Assembly: GCF_000612845.1 (NCBI RefSeq)
Contig: NZ_CCAT010000083.1
Coordinates: 310,001 to 374,000 of the forward strand
Reading direction: 5' to 3'
Source of the DNA: Clostridium ihumii AP5
Lineage (GTDB): Bacteria > Bacillota > Clostridia > Clostridiales > Clostridiaceae
Length of the DNA stretch: 64,000 nucleotides
Shown here in pieces: positions 17,454 to 26,805 of this stretch. The position numbers and the translations under genes are program-made. The notes under the pieces were generated by a model that worked only from the letters and a program-made list of their open reading frames with translations, was not told where the DNA came from and ran no database searches. Position 1 is the first letter of the stretch. Every line of letters begins with the position of its first letter.

Positions 17454-18962
17454 ATGAGTAAAATAGGATTAAATAGAGTTATAAATAGAAAGAAAATATC
17501 TATTGGTCTAGCGATTTTAATTGCAACTACATTAATGAGTGGGATAGCAAATTCAGCACAAGCATATGATTATCAGAGTGATGGAAGTGCAAAAATTCAT
17601 AGCTGGCCTGTTGATGGTGGATCAAGAATAGATATATGGAATAATACTGTATCCAACTACAATCCACAAATGGTAACTGGAAAAATGGTATCAGGAGATT
17701 TTGATGGAGATAATCAGACAGAAATAGGATTGTTTTATGACTATACAAATAACAATACTGAGTTGCATATTTTAGATCCAAACGAATTAGGAAATATGTC
17801 ATTTAGAAGCTCGTGGGAATCAAATTCATTTAATGCAAATAGAATAACAAGTAAGGTTACATCTGGAGACTTTGACGGAGATGGTAAAGATGAAATTGCA
17901 GCATTATATGATTATGGAAATAGTGAGACAGGATTATTTATATTTAAAGCACAATCAGGTTCAGTTAATAAATTTAATTGTATAAAAACATGGGAAAGCC
18001 CTTCATTCACAGGAGGATGTATAAAGGGAATTACAGCTGGAGATTTTAATGGAAATGGAAAGGATGAAATAGTAGCATTATATGATTATGGAAATAACAA
18101 TACAGCAGTGTTTGAGTTTACAAGAGAAAATGATCAAAGTTATTCTGTTGAAAAAACTTGGGAATCATCTACTTTTAATGGTTCATGTGTAGGAGATAGA
18201 TTTGTAAGTGGTGATTATAATGGTGATGGAAAAGATGAAATAGCGATGTTCTATAATTATGGCGGTAATAACTCAGCAATTTTCTCTTTAAATAAAGGAA
18301 ATAATGGAATGTTCAATGTAGAGAAAACCTGGGAATCATCTACTTTTAATGTAGATAGGATAACTAGTAAAGTTGCATCAACGAAATTAGGTAATAAACA
18401 AAAAGATAAGATAATAGCATTTTATGATTATAGAAATAATACTACAGGAATGTTTGAATTTAGCATTAATTCAGGAAGTAATTTTGATTGTAAAACTAAA
18501 CCTGAGCTTGGAAGTTACGAGGCATCTAGGATAGATGGAAAAGTTTTGGCTGGAAAATTTAATGGGAAAACATGGAGGATTGCTGCTTTCTATAATGGAG
18601 AAAAACAAGATAAAGGAAAAGAGATAGTGGAGTATGCAAAGCAGTTTCAAGGAATTCCATATGTTTGGGGAGGAACTACTCCAAGTGGATTTGACTGTTC
18701 TGGATTCACACAATATGTGTTTAGAAATAAAGCAGGAATCGATATTACTAGAACAACATATACACAAATAAATCAAGGAACATATGTATCAAGGGATAAT
18801 TTAAGACCAGGTGATTTAGTGTTTTTTGGTAATGGAAGTCCTGATCATGTTGGTATTTATATAGGAAACAATCAATATATACATTCACCAGAAAGCGGAG
18901 ATGTTGTAAAAATATCGCCGTTGACAAGACGTGATTATATGACAGCAAGAAGGATTGTATAA
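17454..18962 (+). CDS. secreted NlpC/P60 peptidoglycan hydrolase with N-terminal FG-GAP/VCBS-like repeats
   Basis: A 502-residue exported protein. The N-terminal signal peptide (about residues 1-38, LILI/LATTLMSGIANSAQA-like) ends at an AQA-type site. Residues about 60-370 contain five or six repeats of the form SGDFDGDGKDEIAALYDYGNN, with calcium-site-like DxDGDxxDE loops as in FG-GAP/VCBS beta-propellers. Residues about 385-502 are an NlpC/P60 cysteine peptidase: YVWGGTTPSGFDCSG (catalytic Cys), DHVGIYIG (His) and YIHSP (third polar residue). Such domains cut D-iso-glutamyl-diamino acid bonds in peptidoglycan stems. AGGAGG-type site before ATG. The propeller may bind wall glycans. Confidence 0.88.
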   Translation: MSKIGLNRVINRKKISIGLAILIATTLMSGIANSAQAYDYQSDGSAKIHSWPVDGGSRIDIWNNTVSNYNPQMVTGKMVSGDFDGDNQTEIGLFYDYTNNNTELHILDPNELGNMSFRSSWESNSFNANRITSKVTSGDFDGDGKDEIAALYDYGNSETGLFIFKAQSGSVNKFNCIKTWESPSFTGGCIKGITAGDFNGNGKDEIVALYDYGNNNTAVFEFTRENDQSYSVEKTWESSTFNGSCVGDRFVSGDYNGDGKDEIAMFYNYGGNNSAIFSLNKGNNGMFNVEKTWESSTFNVDRITSKVASTKLGNKQKDKIIAFYDYRNNTTGMFEFSINSGSNFDCKTKPELGSYEASRIDGKVLAGKFNGKTWRIAAFYNGEKQDKGKEIVEYAKQFQGIPYVWGGTTPSGFDCSGFTQYVFRNKAGIDITRTTYTQINQGTYVSRDNLRPGDLVFFGNGSPDHVGIYIGNNQYIHSPESGDVVKISPLTRRDYMTARRIV

Positions 18963-18979
18963 AAATCAACTAAATAAGT

Positions 18980-19032
18980 ACAGATAGAAAAAGAGTAAAT
19001 TCTTAGGATGAATTTGCTCTTTTTCTATCTGT
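18980..19032. terminator. long hairpin terminator
   Basis: A 23-base arm starting ACAGATAGAAAAAGAG pairs perfectly with its complement ending CTATCTGT, separated by 7 bases. The stem itself contains CTTTTTC rather than a trailing T-run. It ends the NlpC/P60 transcript. Confidence 0.75.
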
Positions 19033-19447
19033 TAAATAGAATTAGTTTTAATAGCAATTCTAAAAAACTTATATAAGTAAAAAATATAAAAATAATAATA
19101 AAATTAAGCTTTTGTCTGAAATATACAAGATAAATGATTTATGAAAAAAAGTATAGGTGTGAATAATGCTAGGTGAAGTATTAGAACTAATAATATATAG
19201 AGTATAAAAAAGTCATTGAAACTTAAAATATATTTTTAAAATAATAGTTAAAAAATAATTTTTATATTAAAATAAAACTATATATTTAACAAGTATTGAA
19301 TTTTAATTACATCTTATAAAATATTTGTGAACAGGAATTAGAAGGTTAATTAAAACTTGAATAAATGTAATTTTAATTTTAAAATTTTATATATTAGAAA
19401 AGTTTTAAAATTAAATTTATCATTGATATATTAAGGAGGAGATTACT
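19033..19447. other. 415-base AT-rich gap without a gene
   Basis: No reading frame with a ribosome binding site was found. The segment is over 80 percent A+T by eye. AAGGAGGAG at its end (19433-19441) is the Shine-Dalgarno of the following glycosyltransferase gene. No convincing promoter or repeat was seen. Confidence 0.5.
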
Positions 19448-20554
19448 ATAAAAATATTACATATTATATCAGGAAATGATAATGGTGGTGGTGCTCAACA
19501 TGTACTTAGTATATGTAATGAAGAAAATATTTATTTTGAAAATGTATTAGGCTGTATAGGTGAGGGATATCTTTATAATAAAGTGAAAAATTTAAATATA
19601 CAGTATAAATTATTTCCCAAGAAAGTTTTTAATAAGGAAATTGTAAAGTATGCAAATGATAACAACATAGATATAATAAATTTTCATGGAGCTCAACCAT
19701 TTTTAATTCATTTATTTATAAAAAACAAATTAAAATGTGAAACTGTAGCTACAGTTCATAGTGATTATAGATATGATTTTTTAAATAGTAAGATTAAGTA
19801 TTATATGTATACACCTTTAAGTGAACTTGGGTTAAAGAGCTTTGATAATTATGTAACAGTATCGGAAAATTTATTAAAACTTTTAGAAGGAAAAAATTTT
19901 AATGGAAATAAATCTGTAATTAATAATGGTATAAATGTTGAAAAATTTATAAAAAGATCAACCAATGAAGATATAAGAGAAAAATTTAAAATAGGTAAAG
20001 ATGAGTTTGTGTTTGGAGTTATAGCTAGATTTCATCCTATAAAAAATCATGAGAATATAATAAGAGCATTTTCAAAATTTATTAAAGATAATCCAAAATC
20101 GAAATTATTGTTATTAGGTGATGGAGAAAATTTAAAAAATATAAAAAAAGTTATAGATGAATTACAAATAAATGATTATGTTATTATGCCAGGGTTTGTG
20201 GAGAATATATGTGATTATATAAAAATATGCAACGCAACTATAATTGCATCATATAGTGAAGGTGGTGCACCGCCATTAGCAATGATTGAATCGGCAGTAA
20301 TGAGCGTACCCATACTATCTACAAAAGTTGGAGATTTAGAAAATATGATAAAACCTAATAATGGTTTAATAATTAATTCTCAAAATGAAAAAGATATATA
20401 TATAGCTATGCTGGAGTGCTATGACAAAAAAAATAACTTAGAAGTATGGGGAAAGAATATAAAAACAATGGTTCTTGAAAACTTTACTATAGAAGAGTTT
20501 TGGAAACGATATAATGATGTTTATCTAAATATCATTAGAACTAAATTAAATTAA
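19448..20554 (+). CDS. glycosyltransferase family 4 with an apparent ATA start codon
   Basis: A 368-residue GT4 enzyme if translation begins at ATA 19448. Residues 1-45 (KILHIISGNDNGGGAQHVLS...) form the expected N-terminal beta strand and glycine-rich loop of the family, and they are in frame with the rest. AAGGAGGAG stands six bases before this ATA. The first ATG, GTG or TTG in frame is GTG at 19583, without a ribosome site, and starting there would remove the glycine loop. Later motifs: TVHSDYRYDF, VINNGINVEKF, GVIARFHPIKNHENII, LLGDGENLKN and ASYSEGGAPPLAMIESAVMSVPILST with the E(x7)E-type region. The gene may be weakly expressed, a start-codon mutant, or a sequencing error. Confidence 0.75.
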   Translation: MKILHIISGNDNGGGAQHVLSICNEENIYFENVLGCIGEGYLYNKVKNLNIQYKLFPKKVFNKEIVKYANDNNIDIINFHGAQPFLIHLFIKNKLKCETVATVHSDYRYDFLNSKIKYYMYTPLSELGLKSFDNYVTVSENLLKLLEGKNFNGNKSVINNGINVEKFIKRSTNEDIREKFKIGKDEFVFGVIARFHPIKNHENIIRAFSKFIKDNPKSKLLLLGDGENLKNIKKVIDELQINDYVIMPGFVENICDYIKICNATIIASYSEGGAPPLAMIESAVMSVPILSTKVGDLENMIKPNNGLIINSQNEKDIYIAMLECYDKKNNLEVWGKNIKTMVLENFTIEEFWKRYNDVYLNIIRTKLN

Positions 20555-20583
20555 TAAATTAGAATATAAATTTTTTAAATATA

Positions 20584-20622
20584 AAATGATAAGGATTTTT
20601 AAACATTCTTATCATTTTTTTT
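20584..20622 (+). terminator. intrinsic terminator
   Basis: AAATGATAAG and CTTATCATTT form a 10-bp stem followed by nine T residues, 30 bases after the glycosyltransferase stop. Confidence 0.85.
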
Positions 20623-21013
20623 TATATGTTAATTAAATTCAAATTATCAAGTAAAAACATATATTTAAAAAAATCATTTTGTTTACAGCATATTAATAAA
20701 AAAATCATAAAAAAAATCAATTTAACACATTAAAGCTTAAAAAAGAAAATAATATATATAAAAATTCACTTTATAATTAATAAAGTGTAAAAAAATAAAT
20801 TCAACATAATAAAAAATATATTAATATAAGTAAAAAAACTTTGTCGCAATACATAAAAAGTTCAATATATTTAATTATTGACTTAAAATTGTAAGAGATA
20901 TAATATAAAAATAAGGGTGAATAATTAAAATAACAATATAAAAATTTAGATATATTAAATTAACCAATAAAATTTTATAAAAACAAATTTTAAAATATTG
21001 AGGGGGTAGAATT
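20623..21013 (+). promoter_or_regulatory. 391-base upstream region of the OppA-like gene
   Basis: No gene is seen. TTGACT at 20878-20883 and TATAAT at 20899-20904 (spacing 15, short) form a probable promoter about 110 bases before the coding start. The leader between is AT-rich, with no recognisable riboswitch. AGGGGG lies just before the ATG. Confidence 0.5.
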
Positions 21014-22729
21014 ATGAGAAAAAAGAAAATAATAGTAAATATATTATTAATGGCGGTATTATCAACAATGATATTAGGTGGGTGTGGAAGTGATTCAAAG
21101 AAAAAAAATAGTAATAAACATAATACAAAACAAGATACAAAAGAAAAAAGTGCAAGTATTGATAAAGATCAATACTTAAATTTATTATTAGGTTCAGATC
21201 CACAAACGCTAGATCCATCTAAAGTTTATGATGTTTATTCTACAATGATTCATGTTAATACTATGGAAGCATTAACTAGATTAGAGACAGATAAAGATGG
21301 AAAGGATCTAATAAAGCCTGGAATTGCTGAAAGCTGGGAAACATCCAAGGATGGATTGACATGGACATTTAAATTAAGAGATGCTAAGTGGAGTGATGGA
21401 AAAGAAGTAACTGCAGAGCAATTTGTATATGGAATAACAAGAACTTTAGATTCTAAAACTGCATCACCATGTGGCTATTTATTATTTCCTATAAAAAATG
21501 GTGAAGCGTTCAATTCTGGAAAAGCAAAAATAGAAGATGTAGGAGTTAAAGCATTAGATAAAGAAACATTAGAAATAAAATTAGAACATCCATGTGCATA
21601 TTTCTTAAATATGACATATTCAAAAATTATGGAGCCACAAAGAAAAGACATTATAGAAAAAAGTGGTGAGAAATATGGTTCAGAAGCAAATACAATGCTA
21701 TATACAGGTCCTTTTAAAATTTCAAGTTGGGTGCAAAATAGTGAAATTAAATTAGAGAAAAATTCAGAATATTGGGATAAAGATAAAGTAAAACTTGAAA
21801 AGGTTACATTTAAAATTATAAAAGAAGAAAGTGCAAGAATGAATGAATTATTAAATTGTAACTTGGATTTAGCTGGAGTAAGTAGTCCAGAGTGGATAAA
21901 AAAATTAAATGATACAAATAAATTTACTGTAAAAAAAGGATATGATACATCAATTTGTTATACTTTTTTTAATCAAAACGATAAGTATTTAAAGAATGCT
22001 AAAATAAGAAAGGCATTACTATTAGCGCAAGATAGAGAAGGTGCTGTTTCAACATTATATAAGAATTTAGCTGAACCAGCTTATGCATGGGTACCACCAA
22101 CAGTTTTTGTAGGTAATGAGGAGTTTAGAAAAAAGAGTAACTATGAACCTATTAATGAACTAAAAAAAGAAAATCCAGATCCTAAAGCATTATTAGTAGA
22201 AGGGTTAAAGGAAGAAAATTTAGATCCAAATCCAGAGAATCACACATTAACATTGTTACAATCAGGAACAAGTTCATCTTCTAAGCAAATGGCTGAATTT
22301 GATCAACAAAATTTCAAAAGTAAATTGGGTATAAATATAAAGTGTAATTTTGTTGAGTGGCCAATATTTCAAAAAAGGACTAATGAGCAAGATTATCAAA
22401 TAGCATCACAATCTGTATCAGCAGATTATAATGATCCGATAACTTATTTTGACATGTTCATGTCTACAGCAAGTACAGTTCCAACAGGATGGGAAAATAG
22501 TGAATATGATGAATTAGTAAGAAAGGCATCTAAAATTAGTGATAATGAAGAGAGAGGTGAATTATTCAATGAAGCTGAAAAAATATTTATATATAAAGAT
22601 GCTGTAGTTAGTCCAACAGTTTGGAGATTGAAAAACACATATGTTCATAATTATGTTAAAGAGTATATGGCACCAACATTTGGTTCAATAGATTTAAAAT
22701 ACACTTATACAGAAGGAAGAGATAACTAA
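21014..22729 (+). CDS. peptide ABC transporter substrate-binding lipoprotein (OppA family)
   Basis: A 571-residue lipoprotein of the SBP_bac_5 family, usual length for OppA. The signal peptide ends in the lipobox LGGC (about residue 24), so the mature protein is lipid-anchored outside the membrane. Typical blocks are LLLGSDPQTLDPSKVYDVYS, ALTRLETDKDGKDLIKPGIAESWETSKDGLTWTFKLRDAKWSDGKEVTAEQFVYGI and TMLYTGPFKISSW. It binds oligopeptides for an Opp permease. The permease and ATPase genes are not next to it, so it is an orphan binding protein here. It has its own promoter region; the downstream gene is a separate DMT transporter. Confidence 0.92.
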   Translation: MRKKKIIVNILLMAVLSTMILGGCGSDSKKKNSNKHNTKQDTKEKSASIDKDQYLNLLLGSDPQTLDPSKVYDVYSTMIHVNTMEALTRLETDKDGKDLIKPGIAESWETSKDGLTWTFKLRDAKWSDGKEVTAEQFVYGITRTLDSKTASPCGYLLFPIKNGEAFNSGKAKIEDVGVKALDKETLEIKLEHPCAYFLNMTYSKIMEPQRKDIIEKSGEKYGSEANTMLYTGPFKISSWVQNSEIKLEKNSEYWDKDKVKLEKVTFKIIKEESARMNELLNCNLDLAGVSSPEWIKKLNDTNKFTVKKGYDTSICYTFFNQNDKYLKNAKIRKALLLAQDREGAVSTLYKNLAEPAYAWVPPTVFVGNEEFRKKSNYEPINELKKENPDPKALLVEGLKEENLDPNPENHTLTLLQSGTSSSSKQMAEFDQQNFKSKLGINIKCNFVEWPIFQKRTNEQDYQIASQSVSADYNDPITYFDMFMSTASTVPTGWENSEYDELVRKASKISDNEERGELFNEAEKIFIYKDAVVSPTVWRLKNTYVHNYVKEYMAPTFGSIDLKYTYTEGRDN

Positions 22730-22968
22730 AAGTCAAAAATTTGACATTAGTGTAAAAAAATCAAATTGATTATAACAATTGCAAATACACTGTTTTATGC
22801 GGATAAAAATAAAAATATGATTAATTTTTGACATTAATAAGAAGAGATTTAAATTAGAAAAAGCTTGATAGTACAGATATAAACTTAAAGTATAGTTAAA
22901 ATACAATATGGCATAAATTTTGCTCTTACTAAAGTTGAAATGAATGTTTAGAAAATGGAGTGTTAATC

Positions 22969-23871
22969 ATGAATAATTTTAAAGGTGGAATGTATGTCAT
23001 AGGCTCAGCTACTCTATTTGGAATGATGCCAATACTAGCTAAACTATCATATAAATCAGGTTCTAATGTCCAATCTACATTGTTTCTAAGATTTCTATTT
23101 AGTTCAATAATGATATATATTTATTTGAAATATAAAAATATATCACTAAAATTAAATATAAATATTTTAATTTTAGTTTGCACAATAGGATTTCTAGGAT
23201 ATTCACTGATGTCAATATTTTTATTCACATCTTATAATTATATGTCAGTTGGTGTTGCGAGTATGGTATTTTTTATTTATCCAACTATAGTTTCATGTAT
23301 CTCATTTATTATTTTCAAAGAAAAAATTACAAAAACAAAATTTGTAAGCTTAACATTATCAACAATAGGTATTATTACAATAATAGGAATAAGAGAGAAT
23401 AAAATTAAGTCTATTGGATTAATTTTTGTATTATTAGCTGCATTAAGTTATTCAGCTTATGTAATAGGAATAAACACTAAATTAGTAAGAAAAGTTAATA
23501 ATATTGTTATTACTTTTTATGTGGTTATAACTTGTACAATAACAACAGGAATAATAGGATTATTTACTAATTCAATAAATTTTAGGATAAACTATACTGG
23601 AATTATATATATATTAATCTTAGCGCTAATATCAACAGTTATAGCATTTATTCTTTTTTTAGAAGGTGCAAAAATTATAGGGAGTTCTAAGTCAGCTATA
23701 TTAGGAACCTTAGAACCTATAGTAACTCTTTTTTTAGGACATATATTTCTAGATGAAAAGTTGAATTTTAGAGTTATAGTGGGATGTTTATTAGTAGTAA
23801 TATCTATGGTGTTTTTAGGAAAAAAGGATGCGAGAAAACTAAAGTGTGTAAATAGAAAGAATATGATATAA
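22969..23871 (+). CDS. EamA/DMT superfamily transporter
   Basis: A 300-residue integral membrane protein with ten predicted helices in two EamA halves. YVIGSATLFGMMPILAKLSYKSGSNVQSTLFLRFLFSSIMIYIYLK is a classic first-half start, and the second half carries LVLLAALSYSAYVIGINTKL-like sequence and ILGTLEPIVTLFLGHIFLDEKLN near the C-terminus. DMT proteins export or exchange small metabolites such as amino acids; the substrate cannot be read from sequence. GGAG eight bases upstream selects the ATG at 22969 over an in-frame GTG at 22960. Its 239-base upstream gap is non-coding. Confidence 0.85.
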   Translation: MNNFKGGMYVIGSATLFGMMPILAKLSYKSGSNVQSTLFLRFLFSSIMIYIYLKYKNISLKLNINILILVCTIGFLGYSLMSIFLFTSYNYMSVGVASMVFFIYPTIVSCISFIIFKEKITKTKFVSLTLSTIGIITIIGIRENKIKSIGLIFVLLAALSYSAYVIGINTKLVRKVNNIVITFYVVITCTITTGIIGLFTNSINFRINYTGIIYILILALISTVIAFILFLEGAKIIGSSKSAILGTLEPIVTLFLGHIFLDEKLNFRVIVGCLLVVISMVFLGKKDARKLKCVNRKNMI

Positions 23872-23931
23872 AAAAATAAAATAAAAAAGTTTAATATATA
23901 GAAGTATATAAATTAATTTTAAAATTTGAAA

Positions 23932-23966
23932 ATAGAAATAGACTTGTGTCTATTTCTATATTTTTA
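23932..23966 (+). terminator. intrinsic terminator after the DMT gene
   Basis: ATAGAAATAGAC pairs with GTCTATTTCTAT across a 4-base loop and is followed by ATTTTTAT. It lies 60 bases after the stop. The remaining gap to hutH (to 24222) holds only AT-rich DNA and the palindrome at 24178. Confidence 0.8.
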
Positions 23967-24177
23967 TATAAAAATATACATAAAACTGTAAAATAATTTA
24001 GGACTTTATCAAATTAAAAATATTCAGACAATTTATTTTTCGTTTTTAGAAGGTTAAATAGGTATTATAAAGAATATGTATAAATATATTTATATAGTAA
24101 AAGGGTAGTAAATTTTATTTTAAAATATAAAAATTGGGGACTTTTATATTTTATTTAATAGAATTTAAAAAATAGGT

Positions 24178-24200
24178 TTAGTAAATTTTAAATTTACTAA
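24178..24200. promoter_or_regulatory. perfect 23-bp palindrome in front of hutH
   Basis: TTAGTAAATTT, a central T and AAATTTACTAA form a perfect inverted repeat directly upstream of the hutH ribosome binding site (AGAGGGGG at about 24206). Its place suggests an operator for a repressor of the histidine operon, or a 5'-UTR hairpin. No regulator gene is nearby, so the protein that binds is unknown. Confidence 0.5.
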
Positions 24201-24222
24201 TATAAAGAGGGGGCTATTAAAA

Positions 24223-25746
24223 ATGAATAAAGTAATTATAAATGGAAACGATTTAACTCTGCAACAAATAATAGATGTTGTGCGAAATGATTTTGTTGTG
24301 GAAATTAGTGATGAGGCAAAAGAAAGAGTTATTAAATCAAGAAAAATAGTAGATAAAATAGTAGAGAATGAAGAAGTTATATATGGAATAACAACTGGTT
24401 TTGGAAAATTTGCAGATGTAACAATAAGCAAAGACGACTGCAAAACATTGCAAAGAAATTTAATAATTTCTCATTCTTGTGGTTTTGGAGAGAAGTTAGA
24501 CAGAGAATATGTTAGAGGAATAATGCTACTAAGAGCAAATGCATTATCAAAAGGATATTCAGGAATTAGATTATCAACATTAGAAACTTTAATATCAATG
24601 TTAAATAAAAAAGTTCATCCATGTATACCAGAAAAAGGTTCATTAGGAGCTTCAGGAGATTTAGCACCACTTTCTCATATGGTGTTACCAATGCTTGGTG
24701 AAGGTGAAGCTGAATTTGAAGGAGAAATATTAAGCGGTAGAGAAGCCATGAAAAAGGCTAATATAGAAGTTATAGAATTAACAGCTAAAGAAGGATTAGC
24801 ACTTATAAATGGAACTCAAGTAATGACATCTGTAGCAGCTATAACTACTTATGATGCTATAAATTTAGTAAAGCTTAGTGATGTGTCAGCAGCTATGACA
24901 GTAGAAGCATTGAGAGGAATAAAGGATGCATACGATAGTAGAACTCATATAATAAGAAATCATGAGGGTCAAGGAAAAACTGCTAAAAATATATTAAACC
25001 TTGTTAAAAACAGTACTTTTGTAACTAATCAAGGAGATATAAGAGTTCAAGATGCATATACATTAAGATGTGTACCACAAATACATGGTGCAAGTAAAGA
25101 TGCAGTTAGATATGTTCAAAAAGTTATAGAAACAGAAATAAACTCTGTAACAGATAATCCAATAGTTACTGAAGAAGGAGATGTAATATCAGGAGGAAAC
25201 TTCCATGGACAACCAGTTGCATTAGCAAGTGACTTTTTGGGAATAGCTGTTGCTGAAATGGCTAATGTATCAGAAAGAAGATTAGAAAGACTTATAAATT
25301 ATCAACTAAATGATTTACCAGCTTTCTTAGTTAAACATGGTGGATTAAATTCAGGATTTATGATAACACAATATGCAGCAGCTGCATTAGTATCAGAAAA
25401 TAAAATCTTAGCTCATCCAGCAAGCGTAGACTCTATACCATCTTCTGCAAATCAAGAAGATCATGTAAGTATGGGTACGATAGCAGCTAGAAAAGCAAGA
25501 GATATATTAAAAAATACTCAAAGAGTATTAGCAACAGAACTTTTAGCAGCATGTCAAGCAATTGATTTTAGAGAAAATCTAGAATTGGGAGAAGGAACTA
25601 AAGAATGTTATAAAACAATAAGAAATAAAGTAAGCTTCATAGAAAAAGATGTAGTTATGTATAAAGAATTAGATGGAGTACTTGATTTAATTAAATCAGG
25701 AGAAATATTATCAGCAGTTGAAAATGTTACAAAATTAGATTATTAA
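24223..25746 (+). CDS. hutH: histidine ammonia-lyase
   Basis: A 507-residue histidine ammonia-lyase, standard length. It deaminates L-histidine to urocanate, the first step of histidine catabolism, in the cytosol as a tetramer. Ala143-Ser144-Gly145 in GSLGASGDLAPLSHM forms the MIO electrophile. YGITTGFGKFADVTI, SVTDNPIV and GGNFHGQP are active-site blocks. It heads an operon with ftcD, hutI and fchA. AGAGGGGG precedes ATG. A 131-base gap before ftcD contains a TAGAGAAGAAGA/TCTTTTTCTCTA hairpin (25797-25824), possibly a processing or attenuation site. Confidence 0.97.
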   Translation: MNKVIINGNDLTLQQIIDVVRNDFVVEISDEAKERVIKSRKIVDKIVENEEVIYGITTGFGKFADVTISKDDCKTLQRNLIISHSCGFGEKLDREYVRGIMLLRANALSKGYSGIRLSTLETLISMLNKKVHPCIPEKGSLGASGDLAPLSHMVLPMLGEGEAEFEGEILSGREAMKKANIEVIELTAKEGLALINGTQVMTSVAAITTYDAINLVKLSDVSAAMTVEALRGIKDAYDSRTHIIRNHEGQGKTAKNILNLVKNSTFVTNQGDIRVQDAYTLRCVPQIHGASKDAVRYVQKVIETEINSVTDNPIVTEEGDVISGGNFHGQPVALASDFLGIAVAEMANVSERRLERLINYQLNDLPAFLVKHGGLNSGFMITQYAAAALVSENKILAHPASVDSIPSSANQEDHVSMGTIAARKARDILKNTQRVLATELLAACQAIDFRENLELGEGTKECYKTIRNKVSFIEKDVVMYKELDGVLDLIKSGEILSAVENVTKLDY

Positions 25747-25877
25747 TATGAGCTTTTAAATTTTAAAATATTTAGCTTAAAATAGTTTAGTCAATTAGAG
25801 AAGAAGAAAAATCTTTTTCTCTACAACTAAACTTTAAAATTTTATTAAATATAAATGCTTTGAAGGGGGATTTTGTT

Positions 25878-26774
25878 ATGGCAAGAATTATTGAATGTAT
25901 ACCAAACTTTAGTGAGGGAAGAGACAAAGAGAAGATAGAAAAAATAATGGACACAGTTAGAGGAAAAGATGGTGTCAAGTTATTAGACTATTCAAGCGAT
26001 GCAGACCATAATAGAAGTGTAGTAACTTTAGTTGGGGATCCAGTTAAAGTTGAAGAAGTAATTATAAATATGGCTGAAAAAGTTTATGAACTTATTGATA
26101 TGAGTAAACATGAAGGGGCTCATCCAAGAATGGGTGCATTAGACGTAGTTCCATTTGTTCCAATAAGTGAAATTACAATGGATGAATGCGTTGAAATAGC
26201 AAATAGAGTTGGTAAGACTATAGGAGAAAGATTTAACATACCTGTATATTTATATGAGAAGGCAGCATCAGCAACATACAGAGAAAACCTAGCTACTGTA
26301 AGAAAAGGACAATATGAAGGTTTCTTTGAGAAAATAAAAGAAGAAAAATGGTCTCCAGACTATGGTCCAAAAGAAGTTAATGTAAAAGGTGGCTGCGTAG
26401 CTATAGCAGCAAGACAACCATTAGTAGCATTCAATGTAAATTTAGGAACAGATAAATTAGAAATTGCAGATAAAATAGCTAAGACAGTAAGAAATCTAGG
26501 TGGTGGATTAAGATTCGTAAAAGCTATGGGAGTAATGCTTGAAGAAAGAAACATAGCTCAAGTATCTATGAACCTTGTAAATTATGAAAAAACTGCAGTA
26601 TATAGAGCTTTTGAAATGGTTAAAATGGAAGCAAAAAGATATGGAGTGCCAGTAGTAGGTAGTGAAGTTATAGGTCTTGTACCAATGCAAGCTTTAATTA
26701 ATTGTGCAGAATATTATCTTCAAATAGAAGATTTTTCAATGGATCAAATATTAGAAAAAAGAATAAGTGAATAA
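25878..26774 (+). CDS. ftcD: glutamate formimidoyltransferase
   Basis: A 298-residue protein equal to the formiminotransferase half of animal FTCD. It moves the formimino group of N-formimino-L-glutamate to tetrahydrofolate, giving glutamate and 5-formimino-THF. Recognisable blocks are IIECIPNFSEGRDKEKIEKIMD at the N-terminus, DYSSDADHNRSVVTLVG, HEGAHPRMGALDVVPFVPI with the catalytic-loop histidine, and PDYGP. The cyclodeaminase is a separate gene (28064) rather than fused as in mammals. AGGGGG with a proper gap selects the ATG at 25878 rather than a TTG six codons upstream. It is 32 bases ahead of hutI. Confidence 0.95.
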   Translation: MARIIECIPNFSEGRDKEKIEKIMDTVRGKDGVKLLDYSSDADHNRSVVTLVGDPVKVEEVIINMAEKVYELIDMSKHEGAHPRMGALDVVPFVPISEITMDECVEIANRVGKTIGERFNIPVYLYEKAASATYRENLATVRKGQYEGFFEKIKEEKWSPDYGPKEVNVKGGCVAIAARQPLVAFNVNLGTDKLEIADKIAKTVRNLGGGLRFVKAMGVMLEERNIAQVSMNLVNYEKTAVYRAFEMVKMEAKRYGVPVVGSEVIGLVPMQALINCAEYYLQIEDFSMDQILEKRISE

Positions 26775-26805
26775 TTTAAGATTATTTACAGTTGAGGTGT
26801 AGTAT

